Below are positions 1-8,319 of a stretch of 9,985 nucleotides of DNA, piece by piece. Made by a program: the position numbers and the translations under genes. Positions within the stretch are counted from its first letter, which is position 1; each line of letters starts with the position of its first letter. The notes under the pieces were generated by a model that did no database searches, was not told the DNA's origin, and worked only from the letters and a program-made list of their open reading frames with translations. Source of the DNA: an uncultured Planctomycetaceae bacterium. Lineage in GTDB: Bacteria; Planctomycetota; Planctomycetia; Planctomycetales; Planctomycetaceae. The stretch covers positions 1-9,985 of the forward strand of contig CAIXQV010000540.1 of NCBI GenBank assembly GCA_903921605.1, read 5' to 3'.

Positions 1-2
1 AA

Positions 3-560
3 CTGGAAACTCGCGATGAAGTGTTGGTAATGCTGGAGCAAGTTGCCAAACGAACTCCGCGATTGCCGTTGGTGGACGAAGCTGTCGCCGCAGCGTGGCT
101 GAAGGACAATAATCAGGATATTCCGGTGACTCCTTGGGTACGCCTGATCGCGAACTTCCCGAACGAAGGCCGTGGTCGCCTACCAAGTCTGGCGTCGCGT
201 GAAAAACAAACGGGCGATCTGACGGAGCTGCAGAAAGCTCAGTTGAACTGGATCGTTGCTCGCCAGGATCGAGCCTGGTACGCCGTGGGGCAAGCCTTCA
301 AAACATTGAAGTCCCTCGGCCAGACAGAAGACCAGATCTTCGCACTGGACGGCGACTGGAAGGAACTGAATGCTGTGGATCAGGCGTTGTTCCAATTTGC
401 GAAGAACCTCGCAGCGTCGCCGATCGCTTCATCCGACGAAGATGCGGCCGCCGCGCTGCAACAGACAAGCCCAGGCACCGTTGTCCAAACGGTGAACCAT
501 GTCGCCAGTTGTGCTTACTTTAATCGCGTGACGGAGGCGGCCGGACTTGCAATCGAGTAA
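3..560 (+). CDS. Carboxymuconolactone decarboxylase/AhpD-like protein, 3' part
   Basis: The reading frame is open to the left edge. Codons from base 3 read LETRDE before a GTG at 21, so that GTG is probably internal and the true start lies outside the window. About 185 residues are visible. They show the all-helical AhpD/CMD pattern: a helix with ARQDRAWYAVGQAFKTLKSLG, then GQTEDQIFAL, a helix with VDQALFQFAKNLA, and the C-terminal signature AYFNRVTEAAGL. AhpD-type peroxidases use a CxxC pair plus a nearby His in the first of these helices. Here the matching positions read A-W-Y-A (bases 273-284) with no His, so thiol peroxidase activity looks lost. I infer either a non-redox CMD-type protein or the inactive second half of a two-domain protein whose active half lies upstream. 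The family assignment is fairly safe; the substrate is unknown. The next gene starts 49 bases downstream but has its own likely promoter. Confidence 0.72.
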   Translation: METRDEVLVMLEQVAKRTPRLPLVDEAVAAAWLKDNNQDIPVTPWVRLIANFPNEGRGRLPSLASREKQTGDLTELQKAQLNWIVARQDRAWYAVGQAFKTLKSLGQTEDQIFALDGDWKELNAVDQALFQFAKNLAASPIASSDEDAAAALQQTSPGTVVQTVNHVASCAYFNRVTEAAGLAIE

Positions 561-580
561 CCTCTCAACCTGCGGTGAGT

Positions 581-586
581 TATAAT
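581..586 (+). promoter_or_regulatory. Candidate -10 box (TATAAT) for the SGNH hydrolase gene
   Basis: A perfect TATAAT lies 20 bases after the preceding stop codon and 23 bases before the TTG start at 610. A purine-rich GAAGGG at 595-600 sits 9 bases before that TTG and could act as the ribosome binding site. No good -35 hexamer is found at 16-18 bases spacing (TAACCT at 17). A TG lies at 576-577, but it is three bases from the box rather than the one base of a classic extended -10. If used, the leader would be under about 20 bases. Confidence 0.33.
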
Positions 587-609
587 CGTCTGTTGAAGGG
601 TGATGGTCG

Positions 610-1488
610 TTGAATCCAATCGTGTTTCACATTATCAGCGGCGATGCCTTCTTCAGCGGTGTGGCGGTGTTGTTGGCAGTGGTTTGTTATCGCTGGTATC
701 ACAGGACGAAAACGATTGATTCCGCAAAGGTTCGATTGCTCCTGCTGATAGTGTTTCTGTGCGGGCTGATCGGCGTTGTCTTCTCGTCAACGCCGATGCC
801 TCTGTCGTTTGCGATACTGCTCACGGGGCTCACTTTGGCGTGGTGTGGAACGCTGTGGTACGGAGCAACTCGCTGTCCCGGAACGCATCGCGCGACTGTT
901 ATGCTGATGGTGGTCAGTTGGAGTCTTGCCGCAGCGTTGGAGTTTCCGTGGCGACAACTCCCGGTCACCGCGACGGCGCCCGTGAATGCGCTGACAGTCA
1001 TTGGCGACTCGGTCAGTGCGGGCATGGAAGAAGGCGAAGCAGAGACGTGGCCATCGTTGTTGTCGCGGCAACACAACCTGGAAGTCCAGGATCTTTCACA
1101 CGTCGGAGAGACTGCAGGCTCAGCCTTAAAGCGACTCCTTTCGAATGGAATTCATCACGACTGGATCATCGTGGAGATCGGTGGAAATGACATTCTGGGA
1201 TCGACTTCCGCATCACAGTTTGAGATCGATCTGGAAGCCCTTCTGAGTGAACTCAGTCGAGAGAATCGTAAAGTCGTCATGTTTGAACTGCCTCTGATCC
1301 CGCTCTATCACCGTTACGGAATGATTCAGCGCCGGCTGGCGAAGAAGTATGAGACGGCTCTGATCCCGAAACGCTACTTTCTCAGTATTCTGGCCGACAG
1401 CGATGCCACTCTTGATTCGATTCATCTCAGCCAGTCCGGGCATCAGAAGATGAGCGATCTGGTGTGGCGTTTGAGTCGTCCGAACTAA
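610..1488 (+). CDS. Membrane-anchored SGNH/GDSL-type hydrolase
   Basis: A 292-residue protein predicted to be an ester hydrolase of the SGNH fold. The blocks are in order: G132-D133-S134 with the nucleophile Ser134 (block I), Gly166 in SHVGETAG (block II, oxyanion), GGND at 191-194 with Asn193 (block III), and D269-S-I-H272 (block V, catalytic Asp/His). Ahead of the domain are about four hydrophobic segments, near 10-28, 43-60, 65-84 and 96-112. Basic loops (YRWYHRTKTIDSAKVR and the stretch around TRCPGTHR) suggest the N-terminus is outside, which puts the catalytic domain in the periplasm. The start is TTG at 610: an in-frame TGA at 601-603 rules out anything further upstream, and GAAGGG lies at a suitable distance. 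The substrate cannot be told; lysophospholipase, acyl-esterase or glycan deacetylase are possible. No obvious partner gene is adjacent. Confidence 0.85.
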   Translation: MNPIVFHIISGDAFFSGVAVLLAVVCYRWYHRTKTIDSAKVRLLLLIVFLCGLIGVVFSSTPMPLSFAILLTGLTLAWCGTLWYGATRCPGTHRATVMLMVVSWSLAAALEFPWRQLPVTATAPVNALTVIGDSVSAGMEEGEAETWPSLLSRQHNLEVQDLSHVGETAGSALKRLLSNGIHHDWIIVEIGGNDILGSTSASQFEIDLEALLSELSRENRKVVMFELPLIPLYHRYGMIQRRLAKKYETALIPKRYFLSILADSDATLDSIHLSQSGHQKMSDLVWRLSRPN

Positions 1489-1824
1489 GCATTGCGCCCA
1501 TACTCAGCATGTGCTTTTCCCGGATCTGGGGCATTGCGAAACGATCATGAGTTCGTTTGCCGTGCCGCGGTCGGAACTTATGACATTGCCGCCTGACGGC
1601 TTCGATTCCAGTTCCAACCGCTGACAGAACCCTGTCTGGACTCACTCCGTATTCCACTATCGAAGCGGTGGCCGTTATGATTTAAAGTTATTCACCGCAC
1701 GGTGTGAATTGAGGCCGGGTGTTCGCGGGATACATTTAGCTGCCAGCCTCAATCGTGGCCGCCCACAGAATAGCACCAACCCATTGCACTCAAAGTTTTG
1801 TCCGATCGTTAAAAGACCCTCTTC
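1489..1824. other. 336-base intergenic region with no recognisable gene
   Basis: Neither strand holds an open frame that looks like a protein. Two small inverted repeats are visible. GACAG/CTGTC at 1623-1627 and 1632-1636 encloses AACC; it could fold in RNA but has no T-tract. ATTCAC/GTGAAT at 1690-1695 and 1704-1709 encloses CGCACGGT and could be an operator-like dyad upstream of the OleD-type gene. A TATGAT lies at 1676-1681 without a matching -35. No function is claimed for any of them. Confidence 0.6.
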
Positions 1825-2823
1825 ATGCAAACTCTCGTCACTGGCGGAGGCGGATTTCTCGGCCTGTATATCGTTGAACAGCTTTTGCAGCAGGGGCATG
1901 CTGTTCGAGTTTTCTGTCGAGGTCAGTATCCGGCGCTGAAGGCTTTGGGCGTGTCCACAATTCAAGGCGACCTGCGGGATGAGGCCGCAGTGAATGAAGC
2001 CTGTCGAGATATCGAAGCGGTCTTTCACACAGCGGCGGTGCCCGGAGTCTGGGGTGACTGGAAGACATATTATGGGATCAATACGGAAGGCACCAGGAAT
2101 ATCATTAAAGCGTGTCAGAATCACCGTGTGGCAAGATTAATCTATACCAGTTCGCCAAGCGTTGTCTTCGACGGCGCTGACCACGTTGATGCAGATGAGT
2201 CATTGCCGTATCCGACTTCGTGGCTGTGTCACTATCCCCATAGCAAGGCACTGGCCGAGCAGGCTGTGCTGGCGGCGAACAACGAACGTTCACTACGCAC
2301 CATCTCTTTGCGACCGCATTTGATCTGGGGACCTCGTGACAATCATCTGATCCCGCGGTTGATTCAGAAGGCACGCTCCGGTCGTTTGCGGCGAGTGGGT
2401 GACGGGACAAATGTCGTCTCCGTCGCCTATGTTGAGAATGCTGCGGCGGCTCATGTGCAGGCGGAGCAGTCACTCAGAAACTCCACGAGCGCAGCAGGCA
2501 GGGCGTATTTCATCAACGAGCCGGAGGCTGTAAATCTCTGGGACTGGATCAACCTGCTATTGGCGAAAACAGCTTTGCCACCCGTGGAAAAGACTATTTC
2601 TAAATCCACGGCCACTCGTCTTGGTGCGGTTCTGGAAGGTGTCTGGAACCTGTTTCGGCTCGGCGGAGAACCCCCAATGACCCGCTTTATTGCGGCTCAA
2701 CTGGCAGGGTCACACAGTTACAGCATCTCCGCAGCGGAGCGAGATTTCGGCTACCGTCCCCTTTGCTCCACGGAAGAGGGACTAAGACGTCTTCAACCCG
2801 ATCTTGATCACCTGAAACACTGA
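1825..2823 (+). CDS. oleD: OleD-type NAD(P)-dependent reductase (extended SDR, 3-beta-HSD-like)
   Basis: A 332-residue extended short-chain dehydrogenase. The Rossmann motif TGGGGFLG is at residues 6-13, GDL at 48-50, the active-site serine region YTSSPSV at 107-113, and the catalytic pair Tyr137/Lys141 in YPHSK. The C-terminal half carries LRPHLIWGP, VGDGTN, GRAYFINEP, LGGEPPMTRFIAAQL and RDFGYRP. From memory these match bacterial OleD, the NAD(P)H-dependent 2-alkyl-3-ketoacyl reductase of head-to-head long-chain olefin synthesis, better than sugar epimerases or sterol dehydrogenases. OleD reduces the OleA condensation product to a beta-hydroxy acid, which OleC and OleB convert to the olefin. 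No oleA, oleB or oleC is visible on either side. The start is ATG at 1825, the first start after an in-frame TAA at 1810-1812; the upstream AAAAGA is a weak ribosome site. The fold is certain, the exact substrate less so: a different beta-hydroxy/keto substrate remains possible. Confidence 0.85.
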   Translation: MQTLVTGGGGFLGLYIVEQLLQQGHAVRVFCRGQYPALKALGVSTIQGDLRDEAAVNEACRDIEAVFHTAAVPGVWGDWKTYYGINTEGTRNIIKACQNHRVARLIYTSSPSVVFDGADHVDADESLPYPTSWLCHYPHSKALAEQAVLAANNERSLRTISLRPHLIWGPRDNHLIPRLIQKARSGRLRRVGDGTNVVSVAYVENAAAAHVQAEQSLRNSTSAAGRAYFINEPEAVNLWDWINLLLAKTALPPVEKTISKSTATRLGAVLEGVWNLFRLGGEPPMTRFIAAQLAGSHSYSISAAERDFGYRPLCSTEEGLRRLQPDLDHLKH

Positions 2824-2909
2824 TCTTCTACGAAAATCGAAGTTGATTAAACTGTGCAACGGAATAACCTGTTTCAGGAACAATGTTTTGGAATCACTCG
2901 AAGCTCTCA

Positions 2910-2987
2910 CAAAACCGGGACAGGCCCCCTTGCCTGCCCCTTTTCCAGATGATTCTGCCATCTCTGCGGGAGCCCGTCCCGGTTTTG
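2910..2987. repeat. Long imperfect palindromic element, copy 1
   Basis: The left arm CAAAACCGGGACAGGC (2910-2925) pairs with the right arm GCCCGTCCCGGTTTTG (2972-2987) at 15 of 16 positions, enclosing 46 bases. A second fold competes: GGGACAGGC (2917-2925) pairs with GCCTGCCCC (2932-2940) at 8 of 9 positions around the loop CCCCTT. The element lies 86 bases after the OleD-type stop codon and about 100 bases before the next start, so it could end transcription. However, the T-run after the right arm is interrupted and part of the stem. It shares its left arm and following bases with the element at 5266-5320 (21 of 22 positions). The look is that of a REP-like dispersed intergenic palindrome. 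Confidence 0.7.
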
Positions 2988-3076
2988 AATTGCGTTCGTA
3001 ATTCCTTTACGTCGAACCTGAGACCAATACTTCCAATCCCACGTTATTCATTCCCACCGTCACCTGTAACTCCCCT

Positions 3077-3080
3077 GGAG
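3077..3080 (+). promoter_or_regulatory. Ribosome binding site GGAG for the thioredoxin/NHL gene
   Basis: GGAG is followed by 8 bases and then the ATG at 3089, which favours this start over the in-frame ATG at 3101. A different-frame ATG at 3081 touches the GGAG directly and is too close to use it. Confidence 0.5.
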
Positions 3081-3088
3081 ATGACACG

Positions 3089-5200
<2,112 letters not shown>

Positions 5201-5265
5201 TCTCCAAAGATTCCATGATCCGACCTGGAAAAGTGTCTCAGCGAATGCAGGCTAAGAGGCAATAA

Positions 5266-5320
5266 CAAAACCGGGACAGGCACCCTTCTCCCCTTCTCCG
5301 GGGAAGTCAGTGCTGGTTTT
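5266..5320. repeat. Palindromic element, copy 2, with a decayed right arm
   Basis: The left arm CAAAACCGGGACAGGC (5266-5281) is identical to copy 1, and the six bases that follow differ at one position. On the right only GGTTTT (5315-5320) pairs cleanly with AAAACC (5267-5272). The rest pairs in patches, including two G-T wobbles. The element sits between the converging thioredoxin/NHL gene (stop at 5200) and histidine kinase gene (stop at 5331), where a two-way terminator would be useful. That role is inferred from position only. Confidence 0.6.
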
Positions 5321-5330
5321 ACCATGCGGT

Positions 5331-7427
5331 CTACCTGGTTTGCTGTGCTTCCAGTGGCAGCCGCAGTTCGAAGGTTGTTCCGCTGCCGATTTCAGTCCGA
5401 CAACTGATGCTGCCACGCAGTTCACGAATGCGTTCCGCCACAATGTAGAGTCCCAGTCCGGTCCCCTGTGGTTTCCCGGTGACAAATGGCAGAAACAGTG
5501 AATTCTGCAAGTCCGGACTGATCCCCGCGCCATTATCAACGACCTGGACTTTAAGAGTGCCGTTGACGATCTGAGTCGTGATGAGCACTCTTGGCATGGA
5601 GCAGTTCTGGCAGGCTTCGATTCCGTTCTTGATGAGGTTAAAGAAGATTTCGCTGAGTGTGGCGTCGGTCGCTGCGACGATGGCCTGTGAAGCCTGGAGC
5701 TCTGTCTGAACCTCCACGCCGTATTGCCGGGCCAGATGCCCAAGAATTCCCAGAAGCTTTTGAATCACGGTATCCGGTTCTGAACGTTGGCGGGTATCAT
5801 CAGCCGGACGAGCTGACTCGAGCAGTCGTTGTGTGGTCGCGGTGAGCCGATCAATCTCAGTCAGGATCATCTCCACATCTTTGCGATGCTCATCTCGACT
5901 CGCCAGATCTTCCGCCAAAAGCGTGGCAATCGTCTTCATCGAAGACAGTGGATTGCGAATCTCATGAGCCAATGATCCGGCCAACAAGCCCAGTACCGAC
6001 AGCTTCTCCTTCTGCATCGCCTGACGCTCGGCTACCCTGCGAATCTCTTCTCGCTGCTGATTGAACAAGACAGCCGCAAACTGATCGAACAGCAGTCCCA
6101 GTGTATTCCGCTGCTCAGACGTCAGCCGATCGGATCGTTCTCGGACGCCGATCAGCACCATTCCCTCCACGTCTCGATAACTGCAGCGAAAAGCACTGCC
6201 GAACTGGGCATTCAACATCCATTGTCGCAGTCCCTCATGCTGAACCGTCAGTTGCTCTGCCGTGATCAAATGCCTCGCCTGCAACAGTTGCCGCAACTCC
6301 GCTTCAACGGGAATCTCCGTGGACACAGAGGACGGGCAGCAGGCGTCCATGTCAGTACCGACGCGGACGACGATTCGCACCGAAGACACCTGCAGAGAAC
6401 TCCGCAGGGCTTCGCAGAGCCAGCGAGTCAGTGCCTCAGGTGTTTCCGCAGATCGCTGCGAAAGCTGAACCGACAGTTCTCGCGTAGCATCGCGAACACG
6501 CGTCACGGAGCTGCTGAGCAGATACTGCATGGATTCACTGACTCGCTCCCGCAACGGACGCCAGGCCATAATCAGAGCCACAAACAGCACAATCTCCAGA
6601 ACCACAAAATCGAAACGCGATCGTTGTTCCAGAACCGCCGTCAGAGGGGAAATCGTCGCGTGATGCAACCAGACGACGGCGATCAGACTGCCTCCATAAA
6701 CCAGCGTTCGCTCAAAAACGATCGGCATAAGGCGATGGCGAAACACATACCACGAAAACATCAAAGCTGGCACAATCGGCGACAGAGCAATCATCATGCG
6801 CAGAGTGGGCTCGCCGGGCGATGTGGTCGGTACAAACAAATAGGCCACCACCATGACACTCATTGCCAACAGCATCAGGCTGAAGCGACGAATGAACGGC
6901 ATCAATTGAGGTCGATGCAAACTCTGACAGGCCTTGTGAAAACAAAAGGCAGCGCCGCAGTTGGCGACCACCAGCCAGATCATGAATGGCATCGTGAAGG
7001 ACAGAACACTGACTCGAAAATCCCGCCCCGAGTGCGAATACAAATGAGCGGCCACAGGGGCGATGAGCAATAGCGGGAGATAAACAAGCATGTAGCGATA
7101 GTCCACCGGCGGCCGCGGCCTGTCTCCGGTATGCAGAACTCGCAATCCACCGTGTAGCACGGCGGCAGGCAACAACATCAACCCCGCAGCCATCATCGTC
7201 ATACAGCAGAGATCCAGCCGCACGGCGGTCAGCCCGAGAGAGTCCGCCAGGAGGCTATGCAGAAAATCTCCGACGTGAAGCAGCCAAAGACCGAGAAACG
7301 ACCATGTCAACCAGACGGGCACTTCTGGCCGATTGCTGCGTTCCAGCAGGACCAGCAGCAGCACGGTGTCGATCACCGCGGCAAATCCCAGCAGAAAGGT
7401 TTCAATGGTCGCCAGCATTGTGCACAC
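5331..7427 (-). CDS. Multi-pass membrane sensor histidine kinase with a GAF-like domain
   Basis: A 698-residue kinase counted from GTG at 7427. An ATG three codons later (7418) is an equally good start. An in-frame TGA at 7442-7440 excludes earlier ones, and no clear ribosome site is present. Residues 8-290 hold seven to nine hydrophobic helices. They end in WYVFRHRLMPIVFERTLVYG, a pattern seen in 7TM-type kinase sensor modules such as that of PrsK. A GAF-like region (about 315-455) leads through a helical linker to the HisKA domain with LAHEIRNPLSSMKT and phospho-acceptor His488. The ATPase domain has the N box with Asn597 in FFNLIKNGIEA, DNGAGI at 631-636, and the G2 loop GTGLGL at 655-660. 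There is no receiver domain and no response regulator nearby, so its partner is coded elsewhere. It lies 183 bases downstream of the zinc-ribbon gene. A dyad ATCTC-T-GAGAT (7446-7456) just before the start might be an operator. Confidence 0.93.
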   Translation of the reverse strand: MCTMLATIETFLLGFAAVIDTVLLLVLLERSNRPEVPVWLTWSFLGLWLLHVGDFLHSLLADSLGLTAVRLDLCCMTMMAAGLMLLPAAVLHGGLRVLHTGDRPRPPVDYRYMLVYLPLLLIAPVAAHLYSHSGRDFRVSVLSFTMPFMIWLVVANCGAAFCFHKACQSLHRPQLMPFIRRFSLMLLAMSVMVVAYLFVPTTSPGEPTLRMMIALSPIVPALMFSWYVFRHRLMPIVFERTLVYGGSLIAVVWLHHATISPLTAVLEQRSRFDFVVLEIVLFVALIMAWRPLRERVSESMQYLLSSSVTRVRDATRELSVQLSQRSAETPEALTRWLCEALRSSLQVSSVRIVVRVGTDMDACCPSSVSTEIPVEAELRQLLQARHLITAEQLTVQHEGLRQWMLNAQFGSAFRCSYRDVEGMVLIGVRERSDRLTSEQRNTLGLLFDQFAAVLFNQQREEIRRVAERQAMQKEKLSVLGLLAGSLAHEIRNPLSSMKTIATLLAEDLASRDEHRKDVEMILTEIDRLTATTQRLLESARPADDTRQRSEPDTVIQKLLGILGHLARQYGVEVQTELQASQAIVAATDATLSEIFFNLIKNGIEACQNCSMPRVLITTQIVNGTLKVQVVDNGAGISPDLQNSLFLPFVTGKPQGTGLGLYIVAERIRELRGSISCRTEIGSGTTFELRLPLEAQQTR

Positions 7428-7610
7428 AGTTCGACAAAGTCAAAGATCTCTGAGATGTCAAAATCGTTGCAGAGTTGTATCGCCGAAATCCCGCCGAACA
7501 TATCCGAGCACTGGCATAATCCGGGACGATTGGTCACCGCGATGCCCAAGACTCGCACTACTCACGATTCTGCAGGCTCTTCCTTGACAACTTCCCGACG
7601 CAGAATCACG

Positions 7611-8222
7611 TTATGATTCCGATCCGAACAAGCCCTTGAAGAAGGAGATAATGCCCAACACAAACAGCACAGGCGGATAGAAGAAAATTCTGTCACCCAT
7701 CAATCCGACAACAAACCAAACGGCCGCGCCAACCATCATCAGGATTCCAGTGCCCATTGCTCCCCAATTTGTACCGGAACTTTGGCGAGCTTGTGATGGT
7801 GGTGCTTCATAGGCATCGCCTCGCGATTCGGATCCACGTGCCGAAGCTGATCGTCCCTTTTTCTTCGGCGGCATTGCGGCCGGTGCGTCATTGTAGCTGT
7901 CGTACGAATCCCAATTATCACTTCCGTACGCGTCGTCGCTTTTCTCCTCAACCCAATTATTATCCTGAGGTTCTGCACGGCGTGCCTTCTTCGGGCGTGA
8001 GGATGGAGTGCTCTGCGGTCTTTCCGCCGCAGCACTTCGCGTCGACGGTACCGAGGTTACTCGTCGAGGTGCGGGCTTTTCAGGAGCCTCCTGAACATTC
8101 GCCGCAGGTATGGAAACGACTGACTGACACTTCGGGCATTTCACTTTCTTCCCGGCCGCAGTCGAAGGGACAGACAATTTGCCCGTGCATTCACCGCACT
8201 GGAATGTGATCCGATCGCTCAT
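7611..8222 (-). CDS. Zinc-ribbon protein with low-complexity linker and two membrane helices
   Basis: A 203-residue protein of unknown function. The N-terminus is a small zinc ribbon with Cys9-x2-Cys12 and Cys29-x2-Cys32, in the context ITFQCGECTGKLSVP and VKCPKC. This form is often seen at the start of planctomycete membrane proteins. Residues 41-152 form a disordered linker. It is Pro/Ser/Arg/Lys-rich, is interrupted by an acidic, Tyr-rich stretch (about 91-113), and then has a basic patch PPKKKGR. Two hydrophobic segments follow, about 157-175 and 179-198, and the protein ends SES. The ribbon and linker are probably cytoplasmic. The start is ATG at 8222, with GAAGGGA upstream (8239-8233) as a rather distant ribosome site. 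The gene runs in the same direction as the phosphatase before it and the kinase after it, but the gaps (97 and 183 bases) do not prove an operon. Confidence 0.82.
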   Translation of the reverse strand: MSDRITFQCGECTGKLSVPSTAAGKKVKCPKCQSVVSIPAANVQEAPEKPAPRRVTSVPSTRSAAAERPQSTPSSRPKKARRAEPQDNNWVEEKSDDAYGSDNWDSYDSYNDAPAAMPPKKKGRSASARGSESRGDAYEAPPSQARQSSGTNWGAMGTGILMMVGAAVWFVVGLMGDRIFFYPPVLFVLGIISFFKGLFGSES

Positions 8223-8240
8223 GAGATTTCATCCCTTCGA

Positions 8241-8312
8241 TTCTGGCGAGACAGCCAAAACGTTATAGATCTTTGATCGATAATTCAGGCCTGGCCAGGA
8301 GACCCGCCAGAA
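8241..8312. repeat. Nested inverted repeats between phosphatase and zinc-ribbon genes
   Basis: An outer perfect pair, TTCTGGCG (8241-8248) and CGCCAGAA (8305-8312), encloses two inner dyads. TTATAGATC (8263-8271) pairs with GATCGATAA (8275-8283) at 8 of 9 positions around TTT. CCTGGCCAGG (8290-8299) is a perfect 10-base palindrome. The structure begins 7 bases after the phosphatase stop codon and ends 18 bases before the zinc-ribbon start. It lacks a T-tract on either strand, so it is not a textbook intrinsic terminator. On the minus strand TATAAC (8267-8262) could be a -10 box for the zinc-ribbon gene, without a good -35. A 3'-end stabilising structure or a regulatory leader are alternatives. 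Confidence 0.45.
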
Positions 8313-8319
8313 ACGCACG

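Noticed and set aside
1427..1657. 76-codon minus-strand frame running from the SGNH 3' end into the intergenic region
   Set aside because: It overlaps the well-supported SGNH C-terminus, has no motif and has unremarkable composition.
6222..7073. 283-codon open frame on the plus strand opposite the histidine kinase
   Set aside because: The translation is rich in Gln, His and Arg with no domain-like pattern, and the opposite strand encodes a clear kinase. It is a codon-usage shadow.
7434..7462. TTGACA on the minus strand (7462-7457) ahead of the histidine kinase
   Set aside because: At 17 bases spacing the matching -10 position is CTTTGT, and a transcript would begin almost at the start codon.
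7373..7558. 61-codon minus-strand open frame overlapping the kinase start
   Set aside because: It overlaps the kinase in another frame, has no ribosome site and contains no known motif.
7584..7617. TTGACA at 7584-7589 followed by TATGAT at 7612-7617 on the plus strand
   Set aside because: The spacing is 22 bases, too long for a sigma-70 type promoter, and it would fire antisense into the zinc-ribbon gene.
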